A DNA stretch of 64,000 bases from Gluconobacter albidus (GTDB taxonomy: Bacteria > Pseudomonadota > Alphaproteobacteria > Acetobacterales > Acetobacteraceae), in assembly GCF_002723915.1 (NCBI RefSeq), contig NZ_BEWL01000013.1, forward strand, positions 1 through 64,000, written 5' to 3'. Numbering within the stretch: position 1 is the stretch's first letter; each line of letters starts with the position of its first letter. The notes beneath the pieces are model-generated. The model searched no databases, was not told where the DNA came from, and saw nothing but the letters and a program-made list of their open reading frames with translations. Below are positions 28,201-36,808 of the stretch, piece by piece. The position numbers were made by a program, and so were the translations under genes.

Positions 28201-31200
28201 AGCTGAATCTGTGCATGCGTCCAGGCCAGCGTCAGCGCGCGGTCGAGATCCGCCGCATCCTGATGCCGCTCGATGCTGTCCATCAGAGCGGCCCGGGTCG
28301 AGGCCACGATCGTCCAGAACGACACCCGTCGGGTGGCCCGTGGCGGGACCGCCAGTCTGCACCGCACGGCAAAAGCTGCATCCAGCACCGTCCCTGTACT
28401 ACCCGAAAGCTCAGAAGCTCCCTGCAACGCGAGGGGCGCCTGAAGATCACGGCCCCGCCCCACAAATCGTGCGCGGTCCGTCTCGATGGAGAGGGGACCG
28501 CCTCCGACCACCAGACAGGCAGCCCAGATTTCCTGCTCCCCCGGGCTGCGACGTCGGCGCGTGGCGATGAGGGCGCGCTGCGACGGGAGATATTCCGTCT
28601 GTACGAACATGCGGGCAAAAGCGGGATGGGCAAGGTCCGTCTCTGGCGGGCACAGCGCCAGCTCGACATAGGACGTCACTTCGATCTCAGCAGTCGCCAG
28701 ACCCGTATTTCTGACGGAAATCCGGCGAAGTTCAGCATCGTCCTCCGCAGAGACCAGCACATCCATCGTCGTCGTCAGTTCGCCATCCTGCCGCAGATAG
28801 GTGGCGCGGTCCTCACGGAACTCGACACTGCACTGATCCGCCGGAACCCCGCAGGGCTGAAAACCGGCGGACCACACACGGCCGCGTCCGATATCCCGCA
28901 GATAAACATACGATCCCCAGTTATCGAGCGTCCCGTCCTCACGCCAGCGCGTCACCGCCTGCCCGTTCCAGCGGCTGTAGCCCGACCCTGCGGCGGTCAG
29001 CATGACGCTGTAGCGGCCATTGGAGAGAAGATGCGTGACGGGAGGAGCATCCACATCCAGCGCGATCTGACGCCCTCCGGGAGCCTGTCCCGTAGAAGCT
29101 GGTGGCGGGAGCAGTTTTTCTTCCTTCAGAGGGCGCGTTATGGCTCCGCCGATCGGCGCGCGCTCCTGAAGCAGAAGCTCGGCAGCGCCCATCATGGGTT
29201 CCGCATGAAACCGTCTGCGCATGATCCCATCCAGAATGGTATCTGCGAAAGCCAGAATGGACATACCCTGATGATGCGCCATGTAGGAGCGGATGATCGC
29301 AGGATTTTCCCCCGGCCGCAGGCGCTCTTTCGTGTAGTCCAGGGCCTCGTAAAAGCCGAATGCTCCCTGTGCGCCGAGTGCCTCCAGACGGGCAAAATTC
29401 GCCACGGCCTTGCGGGCATTCACCATGGCGGCCAGCGCCGTCGCATAAGGCGCGATTACGAGGTTCTGAGCAAGGCCCCGCTTCATTCCCAGACCCGGGA
29501 CGCCGAAATTGGAGTACTGGTAATTATAGTCCAGATCCCGGGCATTATAGGCTGATTCCGAGATGCCCCAGGGCGTTTCACGCGCCTGCCCATATTCGAC
29601 CTGACGTCTGACGATCTGTCGGCTGGTTCCTTCCAGCAGACTGTCGAACGGCGCCGCCATAACCAAAGATGGCATCAGATATTCGAACATGGAACCTGAC
29701 CACGATACGAGCGCCTCACCACGCGCCACAGCAGCGACAGGCCGCCCCAGCCGGAACCAGTCCCGGGCAGGAACATCGCCTTTCGCAATTGCAAAAAATG
29801 AGGCGAGGCGCGCTTCAGATGCCAGAAGATCGTAGCAGTTATCGTCCAGAACGCCGTCATTGACGACATACCCAATCGAAAGCAGACCGCGCTCACGGTT
29901 ACGCAGGAAGCCGAATTCCATATCAAGCGCCATGGTCCGGGCCTGTTCTGCCAGTTCCTTCAGCAGTCTGGCTGTCTGCAGTCCGGCAGCGCCGTCTCTC
30001 TGGTCGCTGCGAATGGCATTCTGGGCAGCCTGCAGCCAGAACAGGACACTTTCCGCTCCTCCTGCCGGAACGCTATCCCTGTCACTGACTTTCCGTGCTC
30101 TCGTTCCGTTCAGGGACTGCACGGCCTCACCGGCACGGGCAACGAGAGCCATCAGTCTTTGCTCGACAAAAATCTGCCCGGCAGCATTCTCCAGCAATTC
30201 ATGCAACAGCGACCGGATATCCTGCGCGATGCTGACCGAGCGAAAAGCGTCGCCAGCTGCGGTCAGGTCTGCCTGCGCCAGAGCCAGCGCATCCTGCACG
30301 CCCCGTCTCCAGCCGTCAGGCGAACGGCCCTTGTGTTCCCATTCCATAAAGGTCCGGCCCAGCGCAATCAGATGCCCTGCCAGATTGCCGCTATCGACGG
30401 TCGAGACATACACCGGTGTGAGAACGGACAGGTCTTCCGTGCTGTACCAGTTGTAGAAATGTCCCCGGTAGCGTGGCAGCCGGGCCATCGTCGCGAGCGT
30501 TTCCTGTACCCGCTCCACAGCCTCAGCCATACCGATCCAGCCAAAATCATGCGCGGCGACAACGCACAGGAGATACAGCCCCATATTTGTAGGCGACGTT
30601 CTGCGCGCCAGGAGGGCGGCGGGCTCTTCCTGAAAGTTGTCAGGCGGCAGGAAATGATCCGATTCCGTGACGAAGGTTTCGAAATATTTCCATGTCCTTC
30701 TTCCCTGAAGGCGCAGGACCATTGTTTCGTCCACTGTTGCCTCAAGTCTGCGCGCGGAAACACTGTATTGGCTCGCCTTCCACGCGAAGACCGGCGACAG
30801 CACCCAGACACATGCAAAGGGCAGCATCACAAGCCACACCAGAGGCGCCATCAGAGACATCAGAGCAAATGCGAAAGCACCGAGGAGGATGGCCCCTCCC
30901 ATCTGACGTACGTATCCCATCAGACTTTCACGCGGCGCCTCGGCGGCCTGCGCCGCTGTCACCCATTGCAGGAGATGCCTGCGGGTAACGAACACTCTCG
31001 CAAACGTGCGGACGATTGCATCGCCCATCAGGCAGGCCTGATCGGCCAGAAACACCAGACAGAGCGCGGTCGTCAGAACTGTCCGTTTCAGATCCGTTCC
31101 GAGCAGGGCAAGGTAACTGTCAAGCGTCTCCCCCTGCCGGAAGCGAAACGCGTCAATCAGTAGAGGAAGAACGGCTGGAATGGCGACGGTTGCAACAATA

Positions 31201-32291
31201 CATGCCGTCCAGACAAAGGCATCATGCCCTCCCAGCATCCATCCTGCGAACAATGCCGCCACAGCCATGGGTGCGGACAGACTGCGCCGCAGGTTATCCA
31301 GCATTTTCCAGCGCGCAATGCCTGTCATGGGTGTCGAGCGTATGCCGATCGTCGGCAAACGTCCCATCCATGAAAAAATCCATGGCAGAAGCTGCCAGTC
31401 CCCTCGCGCCCATCTGTGCAGGCGGGATGCCGAAACGAGATAATCCGTCGGGAATTCCTCGATGACTTCGATATCGGTCACAAGTCCGGCACGGGCGAAA
31501 ACACCTTCGAACAGATCGTGACTCAGCAGCGTTCCTTCAGGTACACGACCGGCCAGCGCAGCCTCGAAGGCATCAATGTCGTAAATTCCCTTGCCGGCAA
31601 ACGATCCTTCGGAAAACATGTCCTGATACAGGTCCGAAACAGCGGCCGTGTAGGGCTCGATACCATTCGGGCTGGAAAAGACGCGCTGAAACAGCGTACT
31701 ACTCCGCGTCTTGGGCAGAGAGGGCGTCACGCGCGGCTGGAGGATCCCATAGCCTTCCACGACGGCACCACGTCCTGGATCGAAGCTCGCCCTGTTCAGG
31801 GGATGGGCCAGTTTACCGACCAGGCGCCGTACCACTTCGTAAGGCAGCCGCGTGTCGCTATCGAGCGTCACGACATATCGTACGCCTTCTGGAATCCGCT
31901 GCCCCGGAAGCAGCATGAAGCTCGTGTCTTGTGCTCCGCGCAGAAGGCGGTTCAACTCATGCAGCTTGCCGCGCTTGCGCTCCCAGCCGATCCACTTCCC
32001 TTCACCTTCCGACCATTTCCGGCGGCGATGCAGCAGCAGGAAACGCTCCGAAGCCCCATCAGCCGCTCCATCAGTTCGCCCGTACATACGGTTCAGCCGC
32101 GCAATGCCCTGCACGGCCTGCTCCAGCAGGTCCTCGTCTCCCGCACGATGTTCGGAAGACCAGTCCGTCCAGTCCGTCAGCAGCGCAAAACTGATATCCC
32201 CGTCCCGGCTGGCGAGATAATGTTTTTCAAGCCGGTCAACCATTTCTCCAACGGCCTGACGATGCGTCAACAGGGTCGGCACTACGACCAT
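25221..32291 (-). CDS. ndvB: Cyclic beta-1,2-glucan synthase, C-terminal 2356 aa (after in-frame stop)
   Basis: This is the bulk of an NdvB/Cgs enzyme, which builds, cyclises and exports periplasmic cyclic beta-1,2-glucans from UDP-glucose. The GT84 domain begins at once (MVVVPTLLTHRQ) with the acidic motif LDSDTRLP near residue 140. Membrane helices lie around 350-530. A glycoamylase-like region (DLDYNYQYSNFGVPGLGMK) is near 917. The GH94 phosphorylase domain with GTGDWNDGMNRVGE is near 2030. The 22 codons upstream stay open back to a TAG at 32358-32360, in frame with the preceding N-terminal piece. No good ribosome site precedes ATG 32291, so independent expression is doubtful. The whole gene would encode about 2861 residues, the normal family length. 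Confidence 0.85.
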   Translation of the reverse strand: MVVVPTLLTHRQAVGEMVDRLEKHYLASRDGDISFALLTDWTDWSSEHRAGDEDLLEQAVQGIARLNRMYGRTDGAADGASERFLLLHRRRKWSEGEGKWIGWERKRGKLHELNRLLRGAQDTSFMLLPGQRIPEGVRYVVTLDSDTRLPYEVVRRLVGKLAHPLNRASFDPGRGAVVEGYGILQPRVTPSLPKTRSSTLFQRVFSSPNGIEPYTAAVSDLYQDMFSEGSFAGKGIYDIDAFEAALAGRVPEGTLLSHDLFEGVFARAGLVTDIEVIEEFPTDYLVSASRLHRWARGDWQLLPWIFSWMGRLPTIGIRSTPMTGIARWKMLDNLRRSLSAPMAVAALFAGWMLGGHDAFVWTACIVATVAIPAVLPLLIDAFRFRQGETLDSYLALLGTDLKRTVLTTALCLVFLADQACLMGDAIVRTFARVFVTRRHLLQWVTAAQAAEAPRESLMGYVRQMGGAILLGAFAFALMSLMAPLVWLVMLPFACVWVLSPVFAWKASQYSVSARRLEATVDETMVLRLQGRRTWKYFETFVTESDHFLPPDNFQEEPAALLARRTSPTNMGLYLLCVVAAHDFGWIGMAEAVERVQETLATMARLPRYRGHFYNWYSTEDLSVLTPVYVSTVDSGNLAGHLIALGRTFMEWEHKGRSPDGWRRGVQDALALAQADLTAAGDAFRSVSIAQDIRSLLHELLENAAGQIFVEQRLMALVARAGEAVQSLNGTRARKVSDRDSVPAGGAESVLFWLQAAQNAIRSDQRDGAAGLQTARLLKELAEQARTMALDMEFGFLRNRERGLLSIGYVVNDGVLDDNCYDLLASEARLASFFAIAKGDVPARDWFRLGRPVAAVARGEALVSWSGSMFEYLMPSLVMAAPFDSLLEGTSRQIVRRQVEYGQARETPWGISESAYNARDLDYNYQYSNFGVPGLGMKRGLAQNLVIAPYATALAAMVNARKAVANFARLEALGAQGAFGFYEALDYTKERLRPGENPAIIRSYMAHHQGMSILAFADTILDGIMRRRFHAEPMMGAAELLLQERAPIGGAITRPLKEEKLLPPPASTGQAPGGRQIALDVDAPPVTHLLSNGRYSVMLTAAGSGYSRWNGQAVTRWREDGTLDNWGSYVYLRDIGRGRVWSAGFQPCGVPADQCSVEFREDRATYLRQDGELTTTMDVLVSAEDDAELRRISVRNTGLATAEIEVTSYVELALCPPETDLAHPAFARMFVQTEYLPSQRALIATRRRRSPGEQEIWAACLVVGGGPLSIETDRARFVGRGRDLQAPLALQGASELSGSTGTVLDAAFAVRCRLAVPPRATRRVSFWTIVASTRAALMDSIERHQDAADLDRALTLAWTHAQIQLRHLDIRPTQADLFQKLAGFLLYAGPTLRASPERIRRGAGRQTDLWGQGLSGDLPILLLVVSESEDFELARTVLRAQEYFRIKALAVDVVILNEHPTSYAQDLQQALETLVRSSSVGGGAGGVHLLRGSLMSGVVKELLFSAARVVLPGKGGSLQYQITRAETIRQDRAALRKEEVFRPYRASGEAPALPELELSNGYGGFTADGTEYAVILRGRRTTPAPWINVISNPHFGFQVSAEGSSYTWSENSRENQLTPWSNDPVSNPPGEAFYLCDEESRFFWSPLAAVCSDETAVHVAYHGRGYSRFERVADGIASTLVQYVPQEDPIRISRLRLVNQTSRTRTLRATAYVEWVLGRSRMSAVPFVFSETDTETGAVFARNVWGDTFGDRVAFADFGGHPVSGMDDRTAFLGRYGSLSAPRAIVRGGDLAGFVGAGVDPCAALQTVLSLAPGEETEIVFLLGQGQNVEHARKLIAQYRAADLDVVLEDVKQGWRSVTEALQVRTPDRSMDIMLNGWLLYQSLSSRIWSRAGFYQASGAYGFRDQLQDGMSLVTSAPALVREHLLRAASRQFVEGDVQHWWLPQKGNGVRTRISDDCAWLAFTVAQYVRVSGDRSVLDEELSFLDAPVLANDEHERFLQPSMTEQRASLYEHCALALDHSLTWGAHGLPLMGTGDWNDGMNRVGEAGRGESVWLGWFLSSALKAFIPHAEARGDQARLEKWHRALTDLKAGLENAWDGEWYCRAYFDDGSPLGSHLNREGRIDAIAQSWAVISGIGDPERARLAMQAVREQLVRLDDGIIMVLTPPFDKSEPDPGYIRGYPPGVRENGGQYTHAALWTVLATALLGDGAAAHAMFATINPVHHARNEAAAGRYRLEPYVVAADVYSAAPHVGRGGWSWYTGSAGWMQRVGTEVLLGVRIEDGELFLSPCIPPEWPGFDVVLRWKTATYRVEVRNPDQISRGVVDVWENGSHLENEAPVVLKDDGAVHLIKAVMKRN

Positions 32292-32357
32292 CGTCCGCAG
32301 ATCCGTTGGAATGCCCTGCTTGAGTTCCAGCGACGGAAGTTCCGAAACCGTAATGGC

Positions 32358-33806
32358 CTACATCAGAAAACGGTTCATTCCGGAAACCACGGCATCAGAG
32401 GCCGGAATAAATCCCAGAACAAGCAGCAGCAGAAACGCACGGCCCGGCAAATAGCCGTTCATGAGCGACAGAAACCCTGACAGCAGAAGCAGCGTCAGCA
32501 GCGTTACGGCAATACTGTATCCGGTAATGCCAAGCTGTCGGCAGATCCTCCCGACCTGGACCCGCAAGGGTGCGCGAAAGCGCAGCTCTTTCTCCAGAGT
32601 CGGGCGTCCTTCCGCAATCAGATAATATCCGGGGTCCGCGCGCCGCGGTTCTGCAGACTGCTCAATCCGTGCGTTCTGTGCTTTTGCGACCGCCAGACTG
32701 GCAATGTCGCATTCTGAAAACTGCGATCCTTTCGCAAGCTTTTCGACAGCCCGGCAGTACAGATGGCGGGTTGTCAGATCCATCCCGGAAAATTCGCCAT
32801 GGGCCGCCAGCGTCCTGCTGACGAGGCTGACATCCTCGACCAGATCGTTCCAGTCCGTCGTCGTCATCAGCCTGATACTGTTGATGATGTTGCGGATTGT
32901 CGCGTTCAGGGCCCCCTGTTCCTGCATCTCCTCATGAACGATCGTTTCGAGATCCGTTCCTTTTTCCTGAAGCACCCCATCAAGCCACAGAAAAGCGGGG
33001 TCTTTCTGTGGATCATGCCCGCGCAGGCGATGGGCAAACTGAACGAGAAAAGCGCGGGAGAGCATGGGGGTCTCGACCCTGGCGAGAACCTGCATGGTCT
33101 GTGGACCATTGGCACCCCCGTTTTCCGTCAGTGCATCAACAAGAGTGTCGGCCTTCTCCCGTGCCTTCAGATCATCACTGATCTTTTGTGAAATGCGCCG
33201 CAGATTTTCGATCAGGACGATGCGCATATTGATCGGGACCGCCCAGAGTTCCCGGATCAGAAGAGGCTGGGTCTGCTGATAGGTCTCGAGAAACTCCCGG
33301 ATCGTTTCCGTGCTGATATGACTGTCAGTATGCGCCACCAGCGCCCAGGCGATTTCAAACACGCGAGGCAGGCCGGAAAATGCACCATCCACCAGTTTTG
33401 GAAGATCACGGTAATATCCGACAGGCAGTTCGACCTTGATGGTCTGGATCTGCATATCCATCAGATAATAGTTGTCGATCAGCCATTCAGCGGCTGGCGT
33501 CAGTTGCTTTCCCTGCTCCGAGGCGTGGGACAGAACGATATTGATATCCTGCAACACCCGCGCGTTGTCGTTCAGACGGGCAATCAGCGGGCTGCCATGA
33601 GTGCCAAAAATTGTCCGGGCATGGGAAACTGCCAGACTGCGAGCATGCGCACGCATCCGGTCCAGTCCAAACAGATCTGCCCGAATGGGGTTTTCATCCG
33701 CCCAGCAGCTTCGCGAATGTGCTCCCACTGCCGACGCCCCCGGGAAACGGGAGGAGGCTGATGTGACTGCCCCCAGCAACCTGAGTATTTCTGTTCTGAT
33801 CGACAT
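32358..33806 (-). CDS. ndvB: Cyclic beta-1,2-glucan synthase, N-terminal 482 aa (ends at amber codon)
   Basis: The N-terminal region of NdvB: a long soluble helical part (for example NPIRADLFGLDRMRAHARSLA near residue 40) followed by the first two membrane helices near residues 425-475. The frame ends in ...MNRFLM then TAG. The same frame continues immediately as AITVSELPSLELKQGIP into the GT84 domain. ATG 33806 is preceded by GGGAGG eight bases away, so this is the true gene start. On its own this piece has no catalytic domain. The likeliest reading is a nonsense mutation in an otherwise intact gene; a sequencing error or stop-codon readthrough are alternatives. Confidence 0.85.
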   Translation of the reverse strand: MSIRTEILRLLGAVTSASSRFPGASAVGAHSRSCWADENPIRADLFGLDRMRAHARSLAVSHARTIFGTHGSPLIARLNDNARVLQDINIVLSHASEQGKQLTPAAEWLIDNYYLMDMQIQTIKVELPVGYYRDLPKLVDGAFSGLPRVFEIAWALVAHTDSHISTETIREFLETYQQTQPLLIRELWAVPINMRIVLIENLRRISQKISDDLKAREKADTLVDALTENGGANGPQTMQVLARVETPMLSRAFLVQFAHRLRGHDPQKDPAFLWLDGVLQEKGTDLETIVHEEMQEQGALNATIRNIINSIRLMTTTDWNDLVEDVSLVSRTLAAHGEFSGMDLTTRHLYCRAVEKLAKGSQFSECDIASLAVAKAQNARIEQSAEPRRADPGYYLIAEGRPTLEKELRFRAPLRVQVGRICRQLGITGYSIAVTLLTLLLLSGFLSLMNGYLPGRAFLLLLVLGFIPASDAVVSGMNRFLM

Positions 33807-34046
33807 CTTTACCGCCTCCCTTCCGGAATGGAGAACCATCCAGACGCCCTAAACCGGATTCAGAAGGCTATTTTCAGCAACAGGTTCTTGTTATTTCTTT
33901 TGTGACTGATCACGTTTCCTTGCTGTTGAGAGAATATCTGCGAAAAACTGCAACTGTTTGAGAACGTTACTGGCAATACTTCAGGACTGTCTGGCTGAGG
34001 GGATAACCAAACATTGCACAATACGACAAGGAAACGACCTGCCACC

Positions 34047-35387
34047 ATGACCGTCCGCCTGTTCGCAAGCGCCCTGATGGGGGCCGCCTTAACCGGAATT
34101 TTACCCCGAGCGGAAGCTGCGCCACCTGCGCTCCCTCCCCTTGCGCATGCCGAACTGGAAAAGGGAGCTCACGCTGCCCTTTCCACGCACGGAATTGTCG
34201 CAGAGCTGGATGTCAGACATACGACACGATGCACTGTGCCGATCGTCTGGACCGATGCGGATTCCAGCCCGACATCTCCCTGCAGCATGGCATTCCTGAC
34301 CCTGCGCACGCCCGGCAACACACAGACTCATGCATCTTCTTTTCCCCTGACGCCCTACGGGACGGAAGATGACGGCATGGCGCAACTCAGGATGTCCTTC
34401 CGGCAGCTCGACGCGTCTTCACCGTTTCCCCAAGTCATGGTCTCCGCCTATACGGGGGGCGCGCATTGCTGCTCTCTCACCTCCATTTTTGATCTGCGTT
34501 CCAACGGACACTGGCAGCATCTCGAACTGGGGGGGATGGACGGCGATGGCGAACCGGAGGTCGTGGATCTTGTGGGAAATGGACAGCAGGAAATCCTGAC
34601 TTCCGACCAGTCCTTTCTCTATGCTTTTGCATCCCATGCCGGCTCGGAAGCGCCTGTTGTAATTTCGCGCTATCACGATGGTATTCTGGAAAACGTGACG
34701 CGTGATCCCGTTTATCGGGACTATCTGGCAAAAGATCTTGCAGACAGGCGCCGTAACTGGACCCGCTCCGGCCGTTTCGAGCCTAACGGCTTTCTGGCCT
34801 ATGAGGTCGCGACCATGGCCAATCTGGGCAAATTCCCTGAAGGCTGGCGCGATATGCTGGCTCATGCACAATTCACGAAAGAATCTGGATTTGGTCTTTC
34901 CCTTTGTGACCTCAAACCCGCCGCAGAAAAACAGAACGGTCATGGCTGTTCGATCAAAGAAAAAGAGCTGCTTCCGTTTCCAGAGGCCCTTTCGGCGTTT
35001 CTTGTCCAGAGCGGCTACATAACGCCGGAACAGGCTGCTTCGGTCAGAAAATCTCAGGACCCGAGCACTGCTTCTCAGGCGCAAGCGTTACCTCCCACAG
35101 TCCCCGACACAGGGAATCCGACGTCTTCATCATCCGCACTGGCTCGACCACCAGAAACGGACACGGCTTTCTCTCCCTCGGTCAGATCCACGAAATCCAG
35201 TGTGCTGCTCCCTGTTCTCGCAGGTCTTGGTCTGGCTTTTTATTTTCTTCCAATGCTGATCGCCTACAGACGCGATACTGTCGATCAGCGAAAAATTGCT
35301 ATAATAACGGTCCTGCTGGGCTGGACGATCATCGGATGGATCGCAGCCCTTGTCATGGCCCTCACGCAGCGCTCACGGAAAGTATAG
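34047..35387 (+). CDS. Exported protein with C-terminal superinfection-immunity-like domain
   Basis: A 446-residue protein. A signal peptide or anchor (TVRLFASALMGAALTGILP) leads into a large soluble region with six Cys, including SAYTGGAHCCSLTSIFDL near residue 130 and FCG-type EF-hand-like GGMDGDGEPEVVDLVGNG near 160. A Ser/Pro/Thr-rich linker (about 340-385) joins a C-terminal pair of helices, YFLPMLIAYRRDTVDQRKIA and LLGWTIIGWIAALVMALTQR. This pair matches the pattern of the small phage superinfection-immunity (Imm-like) membrane family. Fusion of that usually free-standing domain to a secreted domain is unusual. Function is unknown. A TTG at 34014 is an alternative start. Confidence 0.7.
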   Translation: MTVRLFASALMGAALTGILPRAEAAPPALPPLAHAELEKGAHAALSTHGIVAELDVRHTTRCTVPIVWTDADSSPTSPCSMAFLTLRTPGNTQTHASSFPLTPYGTEDDGMAQLRMSFRQLDASSPFPQVMVSAYTGGAHCCSLTSIFDLRSNGHWQHLELGGMDGDGEPEVVDLVGNGQQEILTSDQSFLYAFASHAGSEAPVVISRYHDGILENVTRDPVYRDYLAKDLADRRRNWTRSGRFEPNGFLAYEVATMANLGKFPEGWRDMLAHAQFTKESGFGLSLCDLKPAAEKQNGHGCSIKEKELLPFPEALSAFLVQSGYITPEQAASVRKSQDPSTASQAQALPPTVPDTGNPTSSSSALARPPETDTAFSPSVRSTKSSVLLPVLAGLGLAFYFLPMLIAYRRDTVDQRKIAIITVLLGWTIIGWIAALVMALTQRSRKV

Positions 35388-35402
35388 ACCCGCAGACCAC
35401 AA

Positions 35403-36701
35403 TCAGTTTCTGATCCTGCTCCGTGCCTCCCGCAGCGTCATGGTCCCGACCCGCTGCGAGAGGTAAATCCCGGTTTTGCCCGAACAGACGCAGGCCACGA
35501 AACATCCGATCGCGAAATAGACGATATCCCCGGCACCAAACAGCTCCACGCCCATGAGGGTACAGGCCAAAGGCGTGTTTGCAGCTCCGGCAAAGACCGA
35601 CACAAAGCCCACGGCAGCGAACAGGTCCACCGGCACATGCAGTGCATGGGCCAGAACATTGCCCGCCGCAGCCCCCAGAAAGAACAACGGCGTCACCTCC
35701 CCGCCCTTGAAGCCGCTCGCCAGAACGACGACCGTAAACACCAGCTTCCAGAGCCAGGACCACGGATAGAATGCAGGTCCGAAAAAACTGACAATGGACG
35801 CTCCGCCGGGTTCTGCCGGAAAAACCCCCAACCCAAGATAATCCCTGTTTCCAACGATTATGACCAGAAGAATGGTCGCAATCCCGCCAATGGCTGGTCG
35901 CAGCCATGTTCTCGGACAGACTGTTTTCATCACTGCTGCCAGACGGTGCACACTTTCGGCAAAGATCCAGCTCAGCAGACCAAAAACCACTGCCGCACCG
36001 GCAACCTTCGCAGCCAGCACGGGATTGACATGCCATAGCGTGCCGTCGGCCATCACTGTTCCCTGAAACATCAGGGGATAAAAAACATGGTGCACACCCC
36101 AGGCGCGACAAGACCAGTCTGCAATAATGGATGCCGTAGCCGCGGGCAGAAGGAAGCGGTAGTCAAGCCGACCGAGTGTCAGAACTTCAAGAGCGAAAAC
36201 CGCTCCTGCAACTGGGGTTCCGAATACGGAACCAAAGCCGGCAGCAATGCCGCAGGTGAGCAGGGCACAGGTTTCTGAAGGACGAAGCCCAAACAGTCGC
36301 GCAGTCGCACTGGCCAGACTGCCTCCAACCTGTATGGCTGTCCCTTCCCGCCCAACAGAGGCTCCGAAAAGATGGCTCACAACAGTAGCAATGAGCACGA
36401 AAGGCGCCATCCGAAGTTGAACTCCGGCGCCCGGCTCGTGGATTTCATCCACGATCAGGTTCGCCCCACCCTCCACATCACGTCCGAACCAGAAATACCA
36501 CAGTCCGACAGCCACGCCCGCCAGAGGCAGCCCGAACAGCAGGCCCGGGTGAGCGATCCTGCAGGCAGTGACAACATCCAGAAGCCACAGAAACAGAGCG
36601 CAGACACTGCCGATGCAGACTGACAGCATCACTAGGACAGCGAGCATCCGGCAGTAGCCGAGAACACTGGAAAAACGGAATTGATTTTGAACGTCGTTCA
36701 T
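35403..36701 (-). CDS. CLC-family antiporter, CLC-F (fluoride) type
   Basis: A 432-residue CLC protein with about ten hydrophobic helices. The usual chloride-selectivity motif GSGIP is replaced by GANLI (in GGANLIVDEIHEP near residue 80), while the gating Glu is kept in GREGTAIQVGGSLAS near 120. These are marks of the CLC-F clade, F-/H+ antiporters that expel fluoride. The leader holds a fluoride riboswitch, which strongly supports that substrate. ATG 36701 lies about 13 bases after AGGAG, a long gap; the AGGAG is partly buried in the riboswitch expression platform. A longer frame to 36782 would run through the aptamer and is rejected. Confidence 0.88.
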   Translation of the reverse strand: MNDVQNQFRFSSVLGYCRMLAVLVMLSVCIGSVCALFLWLLDVVTACRIAHPGLLFGLPLAGVAVGLWYFWFGRDVEGGANLIVDEIHEPGAGVQLRMAPFVLIATVVSHLFGASVGREGTAIQVGGSLASATARLFGLRPSETCALLTCGIAAGFGSVFGTPVAGAVFALEVLTLGRLDYRFLLPAATASIIADWSCRAWGVHHVFYPLMFQGTVMADGTLWHVNPVLAAKVAGAAVVFGLLSWIFAESVHRLAAVMKTVCPRTWLRPAIGGIATILLVIIVGNRDYLGLGVFPAEPGGASIVSFFGPAFYPWSWLWKLVFTVVVLASGFKGGEVTPLFFLGAAAGNVLAHALHVPVDLFAAVGFVSVFAGAANTPLACTLMGVELFGAGDIVYFAIGCFVACVCSGKTGIYLSQRVGTMTLREARSRIRN

Positions 36702-36744
36702 GGTGGACGCAGGTCTCCTGTCTTGTCCCCGAAGGGCATTAAAA
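36702..36744 (-). promoter_or_regulatory. Riboswitch expression platform: SD-sequestering helix
   Basis: In the mRNA, UCCUGUUUU at the aptamer 3' end can pair with AAGACAGGA, whose last bases overlap the AGGAG ribosome site. A small CCC-UUCG-GGG hairpin sits between them. The UC of UCCUG is also needed by the aptamer pseudoknot, so ligand binding and sequestration exclude each other. Predicted logic: fluoride turns translation on. Confidence 0.6.
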
Positions 36745-36808
36745 CAGGAATCATCAGCTTCCGGATGAAGCGGTTCGACCACAGATGGTCAGGCAGAATC
36801 CATTGCCT
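36745..36808 (-). ncRNA. Fluoride riboswitch aptamer (crcB motif)
   Basis: On the minus strand: P1 is AGGCA/UGCCU around the 8-base loop AUGGAUUC. An optional side hairpin GACCA-UCUG-UGGUC follows, then AACC, and P2 is GCUUC/GAAGC. The invariant UGAUG comes next, with GAUUC as the pseudoknot strand. The loop GAUUC and the downstream GAUUC pair at four of five positions with a central U-U. AUG after P1 and UGAUG after P2 are the ligand-pocket nucleotides of known crcB-motif RNAs. The gene served is a CLC-F antiporter. Confidence 0.85.

Noticed and set aside
27738-29555. 605-codon plus-strand open frame
   Set aside because: It is antisense to the glucan synthase, whose motifs are clear on the other strand, and has shadow-frame composition.
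32358-32360. TAG in the glucan synthase as a recoding site (pyrrolysine or programmed readthrough)
   Set aside because: No recoding element or supporting gene is visible and the family is not known to use one. A nonsense mutation or sequence error is simpler.
32292-32360. Frameshift as the cause of the split glucan synthase
   Set aside because: Both pieces are in the same reading frame, and the 22 codons between stop and next ATG read as plausible protein, so no insertion or deletion is needed.
31416-32480. 354-codon plus-strand open frame spanning the glucan synthase break
   Set aside because: It is antisense, with no recognisable domain. It spans the amber codon only because the opposite strand has no stop there.
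36702-36782. N-terminal extension of the CLC protein to 36782
   Set aside because: The extension would be encoded by the riboswitch aptamer and has no hydrophobic or conserved features.
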